A DNA stretch of 64,000 nucleotides from an uncultured Acetobacteroides sp. (GTDB taxonomy: Bacteria > Bacteroidota > Bacteroidia > Bacteroidales > ZOR0009). Below the pieces are notes generated by a model. The model had not been told where the DNA came from and made no database searches. It saw nothing but the letters and a program-made list of their open reading frames with translations. Position 1 is the stretch's first letter; every line of letters starts with the position of its first letter. Positions 57,843 through 64,000 of this stretch are shown here, piece after piece. The stretch spans positions 2,976,001 through 3,040,000 of the forward strand of contig NZ_OY782755.1 of the NCBI RefSeq assembly GCF_963678165.1, given 5' to 3'. Position numbers and translations under genes: made by a program.

Positions 57843-58953
57843 ATTCCTACCCAACGAGCTTATTTCGAACGATGAAATGGAGCAGTATCTGGGACTAATA
57901 AACGGTAAGCCATCAAAGTCACGAAGAATAGTACTAAGGAACAACGGGATACAGGGACGCTACTACGCCATTACCAAAGAGGGGAAATCGACCCATACCA
58001 ACGCCCAAATGGTTTCGCTGGCCATTAGGATGCTTTTTGCGGAACACCCTGAAGATATTAAATCGGTAGAGCTGCTTTGCTGCGGCACCTCTACGCCCGA
58101 CCAGCTCATGCCGTCGCATGCGGTAATGGTGCACGGCAACCTGCCCGAATCGAGCAGCATCGAGGTTGTTTCGCCATCGGGCGTTTGCTGCTCGGGTATG
58201 CATGCCTTTAAGTACGCCTACCTCTCGGTTCTATCGGGCGACAAGCAGAAGGCCGTATGCACCGGCTCGGAGCGCGTATCGCCCCTGCTTAAGGCCGACA
58301 CGTTCGATGCCGAGGCCGAAAAGATCGAACTGCTCAACAACGACCCCTACATCGCCTTCGAGAAGGACTTCCTTCGGTGGATGCTCTCGGATGGCGCTGG
58401 CGCCTTCCTGCTCGAAAACAAGAAGAGCGAGAGCGGCATATCGCTAAAGGTGGAATGGGTGGAGGCCATCTCGTATGCCAACGTAATGGAGTCGTGCATG
58501 TACATGGGCGCCGATAAAAACGAGGACGGCACCCTAAAAGGCTACATCGACCACTCGCCCGCAGAAATACTCGACAAGTCGCTGCTAAGCATCAAGCAGG
58601 ATGTAAAGCTCCTCAGCGAAAACATCGTTAAGCTAGGGTTTACCAAGCTAAAGGATATCCTTGCCAAGAGGACCTTCAACGTTGATGACATCACCCACTT
58701 CCTTCCCCACATTTCGAGCTACTTCTTCGAGGATAAAATCGCCAAGATACTCGACGAAAACGAGATATCCATTCCCAAGGAGAAGTGGTTCACCAACCTG
58801 CGAACCAAGGGCAACATCGGCTCAGGCTCTATCTACATCATGTGCGAGGAGCTCTTCAACAGCGGCAAGCTGGTAAAAGGCGAAAAGATACTGCTTGCCG
58901 TACCCGAAAGCTCGCGCTTCTCCTACGTCTTCTGCTTACTTACAGTTGCATAA
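57811..58953 (+). CDS. darB: Ketosynthase III-type condensing enzyme (DarB-like)
   Basis: A 380-residue FabH-like thiolase-fold enzyme. It has the nucleophile Cys in SPSGVCCSGMHAFKYA (near residue 130), His in DITHFLPHIS (near 299) and the Asn-containing TKGNIGSGSIY (near 329). In dialkylresorcinol synthesis DarB condenses the two acyl-ACP-derived chains before ring formation. It overlaps darA, and its stop codon overlaps the start of the next gene (TAATG), showing tight translational coupling. Confidence 0.85.
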   Translation: MQEVYITKIAKFLPNELISNDEMEQYLGLINGKPSKSRRIVLRNNGIQGRYYAITKEGKSTHTNAQMVSLAIRMLFAEHPEDIKSVELLCCGTSTPDQLMPSHAVMVHGNLPESSSIEVVSPSGVCCSGMHAFKYAYLSVLSGDKQKAVCTGSERVSPLLKADTFDAEAEKIELLNNDPYIAFEKDFLRWMLSDGAGAFLLENKKSESGISLKVEWVEAISYANVMESCMYMGADKNEDGTLKGYIDHSPAEILDKSLLSIKQDVKLLSENIVKLGFTKLKDILAKRTFNVDDITHFLPHISSYFFEDKIAKILDENEISIPKEKWFTNLRTKGNIGSGSIYIMCEELFNSGKLVKGEKILLAVPESSRFSYVFCLLTVA

Positions 58954-59351
58954 TGAAGAAATCTGAAGTTCCACAGGACAAGAGTACGCTAGAGAACTTT
59001 TCGCGCGAGGTGTGCTACGCCAAGGATGACGATGGCAGCTACAATACTGCGCTTAGCACCGGATGGAGCGTAAAGGCAGAGGCATTAGAAAATGCATGGG
59101 AAGAGATTGATCGCCTTAAGGAAGAGGCAAGAAAAGAGGTAGCAGCAGAACTAAAAAGTCCAATATACTACTTTATGCAGCTCAAACTTATGGATGTGGC
59201 GCTACTTGCCGCCTACACCGGTTTTTGGAAGATTACCGTTCGCAGGCACTTTAAGCCAAGCGTATTTGAGAAACTAAACCAAAAGAGGCTGGCCATTTAC
59301 GCTGGAGTATTCGAGATCAGCGTGCAGGAACTAAAAAATTTCAAGGGATAA
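58953..59351 (+). CDS. Small soluble protein of the pigment operon, unknown
   Basis: A 132-residue protein starting in the TAATG overlap with darB. It is charged and helical, with no signal peptide or membrane segment. The segment FMQLKLMDVALLAAYTGFWK followed by TVRRHFKPSVFEKLNQKRLA is conserved-looking and basic. The tail, with AIYAGVFEISVQELKNF, could be a helix-turn-helix-like element, so a regulator is conceivable. The family is not recognised. Its place between darB and the BtrH-like gene points to a role in pigment synthesis or its control. Confidence 0.7.
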   Translation: MKKSEVPQDKSTLENFSREVCYAKDDDGSYNTALSTGWSVKAEALENAWEEIDRLKEEARKEVAAELKSPIYYFMQLKLMDVALLAAYTGFWKITVRRHFKPSVFEKLNQKRLAIYAGVFEISVQELKNFKG

Positions 59352-60362
59352 ATGAATATCGATTTTAACCATATACAGTCGGCACACTGCGAGAATGGGG
59401 TAACCACCAACCTGCTCCAGTTCCACGGCTACGATTTTATGACCGAACCGCTGGCCTTTGGCTTGGGATCGGGCCTATTCTATATCCATATTCCGTTTAT
59501 TACCATTAGCAACGGTCCAGGCGTCTCCTTTAGAACCATGCCAGGTGCCATTTTTAAGCGCACCTGCAAATCGCTGGGAATAGCGGTGGAGCATAAGAAG
59601 TTTAGCAACCCCGCAAAGGCAAGGCTATTCTTGGACAACCAGCTAGAAACGGGCAATCCGGTGGGATGCCAGGTTGGGGTATTCAACCTCACCTACTTCC
59701 CAGTAGAGTACCGCTTCCACTTCAACGCGCACAACCTTATTGTTTATGGAAAGGATGGCAACCGCTACTCCATCAGCGACCCGGTAATGGAAACGGTTAC
59801 TTCGCTTACCGCGGAGGAGCTAGAACGGGTAAGGTTCGCCAAAGGAGCCTTTGCCCCCAAAGGCCATATCTACTACCCTATTAATGTTCCCAAGCCAAAC
59901 ATCGAGCTGTTGCGCAAGGGCATCATCAAGGGGATTAAGCGCAACACCCGCGATATGCTTCATGTTCCTGGAGGAATTGCCGGCGTTAAGGGAATTAAGT
60001 TTACCGCAAACCAGCTAAAGAAATGGCCCTCAAAGCTTGGCGACCGTAGAGCCGCCCTTTACATGGGCCAAATCATACGAATGCAAGAAGAGATTGGCAC
60101 TGGTGGCGGTGGTTTCCGCTTTATCTATGCGGCCTTTTTGGAGCAGGCGGCTCAGCATCTCCAAATGGACAGGCTGGTACAATCGTCCGACGACTTTACC
60201 CGTGCTGGCGACCTATGGCGTACGGCAGCCGTCGAGATGGCTGGCATTTACAAGAACCGACTTGTTGGCCAAGAGGCATACAATAGAATCGCCAATATGC
60301 TTGTAGAAATATCGGAGACAGAGAAAATGGCGTTCACCAAGCTTTCTAAAATTAGGTTTTAA
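59352..60362 (+). CDS. BtrH N-terminal-domain protein
   Basis: A 336-residue protein. The start NHIQSAHCENGVTTNLLQFH has the Cys and surrounding pattern of the BtrH-N/C39-like fold (with a DUF4872-type second half). In butirosin synthesis BtrH transfers an acyl chain from an ACP to an amine. Here it may move the polyene chain from the ACP onto the resorcinol, or release it. His in EYRFHFNAHNLIVYG (near residue 124) could complete a Cys-His pair. It starts one base after the previous stop codon. Confidence 0.8.
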   Translation: MNIDFNHIQSAHCENGVTTNLLQFHGYDFMTEPLAFGLGSGLFYIHIPFITISNGPGVSFRTMPGAIFKRTCKSLGIAVEHKKFSNPAKARLFLDNQLETGNPVGCQVGVFNLTYFPVEYRFHFNAHNLIVYGKDGNRYSISDPVMETVTSLTAEELERVRFAKGAFAPKGHIYYPINVPKPNIELLRKGIIKGIKRNTRDMLHVPGGIAGVKGIKFTANQLKKWPSKLGDRRAALYMGQIIRMQEEIGTGGGGFRFIYAAFLEQAAQHLQMDRLVQSSDDFTRAGDLWRTAAVEMAGIYKNRLVGQEAYNRIANMLVEISETEKMAFTKLSKIRF

Positions 60363-60363
60363 C

Positions 60364-61116
60364 ATGGGAGTTGGAATAGACATACAGCGTATCGTTAAGC
60401 GATACCCCTCGGCTACAAAAAATAGCCTGAATGAGGTTAGCCTCACCATTAACCCAGGAAGCAAGTTTGGCATACTGGGTCCCAACGGGGCTGGTAAAAC
60501 CACGCTGATATCGATTATCTGCGGAATAATCGACAAAACCGAAGGAAGTATCGCCTACTATAACCGCGAGGGGGAAATCGGCTACAAGGCCTTCAGAAAA
60601 ACGCTTGGCTTTGTTCCTCAAGATTACGCCCTATTCCAGGAGTTAACCCCACGACAGAACTTGGAGTACTTCGGCGCGCTCTATAACCTTGGCCGAAAAG
60701 AAATAGCCCGCCAAACCGACAAACTCCTGGCAAAACTGGGGCTTTCGGCGGTAGCCGATCATCAAGTCTCCACCTTTTCGGGAGGGATGAAGCGAAGAAT
60801 AAACCTTGCCATTGGGATTATACACCAGCCGCAGATACTGGTTCTCGATGAGCCAACCGTTGGGGTGGATGTCCAAAGCAAAAACGCCATAATGAAGCTG
60901 CTCGACGAACTGAATGCTAATGGCACAACCATTATTTACACATCGCACCACCTCTCGGAGGCGCAGGAGTTCTGCAACGAGATTGCGCTAATAGATATGG
61001 GCAAGATCATACTCTCCCAAACAATGGCATCGCTCCTAAAAGAGCATCAAACTAACAGCCTGAAAGAAGTCTTCCTAGAACTTACAGGCGAAGAATACCG
61101 CGATTCAAATGTATAA
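60364..61116 (+). CDS. ABC transporter ATP-binding protein
   Basis: A 250-residue ATPase with Walker A GPNGAGKTT (near residue 40), Q-loop VPQDYALF, signature TFSGGMKRR, Walker B ILVLDEPTVGVD and H-loop TSHH. Its pattern is that of the ABC-2 exporter group (DrrA/CcmA-like). It overlaps the permease gene by 8 bases and together they probably export the pigment or its lipid precursor across the inner membrane. Confidence 0.93.
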   Translation: MGVGIDIQRIVKRYPSATKNSLNEVSLTINPGSKFGILGPNGAGKTTLISIICGIIDKTEGSIAYYNREGEIGYKAFRKTLGFVPQDYALFQELTPRQNLEYFGALYNLGRKEIARQTDKLLAKLGLSAVADHQVSTFSGGMKRRINLAIGIIHQPQILVLDEPTVGVDVQSKNAIMKLLDELNANGTTIIYTSHHLSEAQEFCNEIALIDMGKIILSQTMASLLKEHQTNSLKEVFLELTGEEYRDSNV

Positions 61117-62386
61117 GCTTTATATATCCATAAAAAAGGAGATCTTGCAGCTAATCAACGACAAGGTTGGTTTGCTCATCATGTTTGCCATGCCGCTTTT
61201 GCTGGTGGTTATCATTACGCTAATACAGGATAGCACCTTTAAGTTGGTTAAGGAAAACAAGATATCCATGCTGGTTGTAAACCGAGACGCTGGCGCTCAA
61301 GGTAAAAAGCTTACCGAAATGCTGGCTCACTCGGGCATGTTCACCATCACCACAGATGGCACCATCGCAAAGGCCTCCATTAAGTCGGAACTGCTTAAGC
61401 AGAATAGAAACGTGGCGCTTTACATTCCGGAGAACTTCAGCGAAAGCCTACACCAGAAGGCCTCCGAAATCGGAAACCTATTCTTAACCGATTTAGGGGT
61501 TAAGGATTCGGCGAGCAAGAGCAAACCGGTAAAGCTAACCTCTATTGATTTTTTCCACGACCCTGTACTTCAAGATAACTACTGCTACTCCATAATTGGG
61601 GTGGTTCAGTCGTACCTGCAGCTAATCGAGAACAACCTAATGGTGGAGAACATGTACACCGAAATGGGAGATGGCAAAACCCCAATAAGCATAAAGAGTG
61701 TGCTCACCCAAAATCAGGTTACCATAACCAAGACCTCCGCTACCAATGCCAACTTCGATATTATGCCCAATGCAACCCAGCATAACGTACCTGCATGGAC
61801 CGTGTTTGCCATGTTCTTTATGGTGGTTTCGCTGGGAAGTAATATTGTTACCGAGCGTAAGAACGGCAGCTTTATTCGCTTAAAAACCACGCCTACCAGC
61901 TTCTGGTTGGTGCTCACCAGTAAAATGGGGGTTTACCTCCTAGCCGCAATACTTCAGGTGTTGCTGATATTCTCCGTTGGCAGATGGCTATTCCCCCTAA
62001 TCAACCTTACGCCGCTCATACTTCCTAACGATTTGATAGGTCTCTCGATGGTTGTTGTTTTTAGCGGCTTAGCGGCGGTATCGTATGCGCTAATGGTTGG
62101 TTCACTGGCAAAGACTCAGGAGCAAGCCAACGGCTTTGGAGCTGTCTCCATCATTATTTTTGCGGCACTTGGCGGCATTTGGGTTCCGGTATTTGTTATG
62201 CCCGGCTACCTCAAAGTAATGAGCCACTTCTCGCCATTGTATTGGTGCTTGGAAGGATTCTACACGGTATTCCTAAAGGGGGGAAACTGGACAGAGCTAC
62301 TTAAGGTAGCCGCCTTCCTCCTATCGTTTATTGGAGCATGCCTGCTGGTTGTATTCGGCAGCTTAAAACGAAATAAAATCATTTAA
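61109..62386 (+). CDS. ABC-2-type permease
   Basis: A 425-residue inner-membrane protein. The N-terminal helix (LLIMFAMPLLLVVIITLIQD) is followed by a large periplasmic domain (about residues 45-215) and five to six helices at the C-terminus, the usual ABC-2/YhfK-like topology. It pairs with the ATPase that overlaps its start. The substrate is inferred from context to be the pigment made by this operon. Confidence 0.9.
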   Translation: MYKLYISIKKEILQLINDKVGLLIMFAMPLLLVVIITLIQDSTFKLVKENKISMLVVNRDAGAQGKKLTEMLAHSGMFTITTDGTIAKASIKSELLKQNRNVALYIPENFSESLHQKASEIGNLFLTDLGVKDSASKSKPVKLTSIDFFHDPVLQDNYCYSIIGVVQSYLQLIENNLMVENMYTEMGDGKTPISIKSVLTQNQVTITKTSATNANFDIMPNATQHNVPAWTVFAMFFMVVSLGSNIVTERKNGSFIRLKTTPTSFWLVLTSKMGVYLLAAILQVLLIFSVGRWLFPLINLTPLILPNDLIGLSMVVVFSGLAAVSYALMVGSLAKTQEQANGFGAVSIIIFAALGGIWVPVFVMPGYLKVMSHFSPLYWCLEGFYTVFLKGGNWTELLKVAAFLLSFIGACLLVVFGSLKRNKII

Positions 62387-62396
62387 ATAAAGAACA

Positions 62397-62660
62397 ATGG
62401 AATTAGAAGCATTAAAACAGGAGTTAAAGGTTCACCTAATTAGCTACTTGAATCTTCAGGAGATTGAGCCCGAGATGATAAAGGATGACGAACCATTCTT
62501 TGCAGGTAACTTGGAACTCGACTCTATAGACTCGCTTGAGATGACGGTTATGATTGAGCGCGAGTACGGCTTGAAGCTAAACAACCCCACCGAGGCTCGC
62601 AAGGTATTGGTAAACATCAACACCATGGCGGCATACATTCTTGAGAATTCTAAAAACTAG
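62397..62660 (+). CDS. Acyl carrier protein of the pigment operon
   Basis: An 87-residue acidic protein. LELDSIDSLEMTVMIER contains the DSI/DSL serine that carries 4'-phosphopantetheine (near residue 42). It is dedicated to the pigment operon rather than the housekeeping AcpP, judging by its neighbours. It lies 10 bases after the permease and 4 before the ketosynthase. Confidence 0.9.
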   Translation: MELEALKQELKVHLISYLNLQEIEPEMIKDDEPFFAGNLELDSIDSLEMTVMIEREYGLKLNNPTEARKVLVNINTMAAYILENSKN

Positions 62661-62664
62661 ACAT

Positions 62665-63864
62665 TTGAAACGCGTTGTAGTAACCGGGATTGGTGCAGTT
62701 TCGAGCATCGGACTAAGTGCTCAGGAGAACTTGATTAGCCTAAGAAGCGGAATCGGGGGGATTGGGCAAAGCAGCTTTTTTGTATCGAAATATGCCCAAA
62801 CCCACGCACTTGGTGAAGTAAAAGCTAGCGATGATGAGCTACGGCTTATGCTTGAGATTAGAGACGAGAAAGGTCTAACTCGGAGCGACCTCCTTGCCCT
62901 TAAAGCCGTTAAGGAGGCAATTGACGATGCTGGATTGGACGATAAGTCCCTTCGCTCCTTCGATACAGCGCTTATCTCGGCAAGCACCGTTGGCGGGATG
63001 TGCCTTACCGATCAACTCTACCAAGATGCAAACAACGCGTCGGAGACATCCGAGTTTATTAGGTCGTACTCGGCAAGCGCGCATACCTTTTGCATTGCCA
63101 AGCACTACGGCATAAAGGGAATTACTGACACGCTAAATACTGCATGTTCATCATCGGCGAATGCCATTATGGTAGGATCGAGGCTTATTAAGTCTGGCAG
63201 GGCTAAACGGGTAATCGTTGGCGGCGTGGATAGCCTTGCCAAGTACACCGTAAATGGCTTTAACGCCTTGGGAATCCTCTCGCCTACAGCAACCAAACCC
63301 TTCGACGCCAACCGGATTGGGCTTTCGCTTGGCGAAGCAGCCGCCTACCTAATACTAGAAGACCTAGAAGAGGTTAAAGAAAAGCAGGTGTATGCCGAGA
63401 TTAAGGGCTACGGCAATGCCAGCGATGCCTACCACACCTCCTCCATCTCCGATGATGCCGATGGCGTTGTGCTGGCAATTCGCCAAGCGCTGGATAGCGC
63501 CAAACTACAGCCAAGCGACATCCACTACATCAACGCGCACGGTACGGGTACTGGCAATAACGACAAGGCTGAGGTAGTCGGCTTCTCGACTGTTTTTGGG
63601 GCGGAGGTGCCTCCGTTTAACTCCACCAAGTCGTACACGGGGCATACGCTGGGTGCATCAGGGGCGCTGGAGGCTATCTTCAGCATATTTAGCATCAAAT
63701 ATGGCGAGTTGTACCCTTCGCTCAGCTTCGAGACCCCAATTGAAGCACCGCACGGCCTAATCCCAATTACTCGCTACCAGAAGGATCTTGAGATCAGCAA
63801 CGTGCTTTCCAACTCGTACGGATTTAGCGGAAGTTGTACCTCGTTAGTCATCTCTAAAGCTTAA
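62665..63864 (+). CDS. Beta-ketoacyl-ACP synthase II-type enzyme
   Basis: A 399-residue FabF-like ketosynthase for polyene-chain elongation. Catalytic Cys in NTACSSSANAIM (near residue 163), His in YINAHGTGTGNN (near 293) and the second His in KSYTGHTLGASGAL (near 327). I start it at a TTG codon (62665), because KRVVVTGIGAVSS is the conserved N-terminus and no ATG is available; the longer frame overlaps the ACP gene. The weak start codon may lower expression relative to the ACP. Confidence 0.9.
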   Translation: MKRVVVTGIGAVSSIGLSAQENLISLRSGIGGIGQSSFFVSKYAQTHALGEVKASDDELRLMLEIRDEKGLTRSDLLALKAVKEAIDDAGLDDKSLRSFDTALISASTVGGMCLTDQLYQDANNASETSEFIRSYSASAHTFCIAKHYGIKGITDTLNTACSSSANAIMVGSRLIKSGRAKRVIVGGVDSLAKYTVNGFNALGILSPTATKPFDANRIGLSLGEAAAYLILEDLEEVKEKQVYAEIKGYGNASDAYHTSSISDDADGVVLAIRQALDSAKLQPSDIHYINAHGTGTGNNDKAEVVGFSTVFGAEVPPFNSTKSYTGHTLGASGALEAIFSIFSIKYGELYPSLSFETPIEAPHGLIPITRYQKDLEISNVLSNSYGFSGSCTSLVISKA

Positions 63865-63867
63865 GCC

Positions 63868-64000
63868 ATGTATATCAGAGATAGCAAGTGTATTTCACCT
63901 CAGCCGACCTATGCCAATGGCATCGAAAGTGAGAATATTGTAGCGCATAGCGGCACCAAGTACTTTGCCATAGAGCCTAAATACTCCAACCTCATTCCTG
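63868..64000 (+). CDS. Second ketosynthase/chain-length-factor-like protein, cut by window end
   Basis: An ATG at 63868, 3 bases after the previous stop codon, opens a frame that reaches the window edge. The 44 visible residues start MYIRDSKCISPQPTYANG and continue to KYFAIEPKYSNLIP. This is what I recall of the ketosynthase-like partner (chain-length factor) in flexirubin and aryl-polyene operons, which pairs with the preceding KS. The catalytic region is outside the window. Confidence 0.65.
   Translation, partial: MYIRDSKCISPQPTYANGIESENIVAHSGTKYFAIEPKYSNLIP

Noticed and set aside
1..64000. tRNA, rRNA, insertion sequence or prophage
   Set aside because: I found no cloverleaf-like sequence, rRNA block, transposase, integrase or phage structural gene by reading; a dedicated scan could still find a short RNA gene.

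Overview
The window looks like a chromosomal segment of a member of the Bacteroidota, most likely Bacteroidales or a close relative. At least eighteen gene starts are preceded by an exact copy of the Bacteroidota -7 promoter element TAnnTTTG. The gene content also fits: a DPP-IV peptidase, an M64 peptidase, PepSY-like periplasmic proteins, SpoIID/LytB and SiaC proteins, menaquinone genes, LTA-synthase-like sulfatases and a flexirubin/dialkylresorcinol locus. I cannot name the genus from sequence alone. I saw no tRNA, rRNA, CRISPR array, transposase or phage gene.

Layout. 1-5.4 kb: end of a TPR gene, a MATE exporter, a secreted outer-membrane-like protein and a PAP2 phosphatase. 5.4-9.6 kb: small proteins of unknown function and an EF-hand/leucine-rich-repeat lipoprotein. 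9.8-13.1 kb: three paralogous PepSY-like secreted proteins with a cation-efflux gene between the first and second. 13.2-19.3 kb: a tandem adenylate kinase, then a Crp-type regulator and two SDR genes lying between two copies of the 3' end of a dipeptidyl peptidase gene. 19.5-30.6 kb: SiaC-like protein, a membrane HExxH protein, a DEAD-box helicase, a CtpA protease, the lysC-lysA operon, SpoIID and lpxB. 30.9-39.9 kb: surE, an LTA-synthase-like sulfatase, a WecA-like transferase, rfbC, rfbA, transaldolase and a ferredoxin-nitroreductase. 40.5-44.6 kb: a menaquinone operon (thioesterase, menF, menD, menB). 44.8-55.6 kb: M64 peptidase, YbdG-like channel, second sulfatase, a Cache-HAMP-GAF sensor, and a phosphate porin with PstS. 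56.3 kb to the right edge: a tightly packed operon for a flexirubin-type pigment (DarA, DarB, BtrH-like protein, ABC exporter, ACP, two ketosynthases), cut by the window end.

The most unusual signal is non-coding. At least six intergenic regions hold arrays of a short imperfect palindrome. The sequence differs completely from array to array, yet the centre-to-centre spacing is 21 bp or about 42 bp (41-43), i.e. two or four turns of B-DNA. In five of the six the array begins just beyond an intrinsic terminator. The second notable structure is the 70-bp imperfect direct repeat of the DPP-IV gene end flanking the three-gene cassette at 14.6-17.2 kb. It resembles the footprint of an element that integrated into the 3' end of a gene and restored it.

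All functional calls are from reading motifs and gene order; no database search was run.
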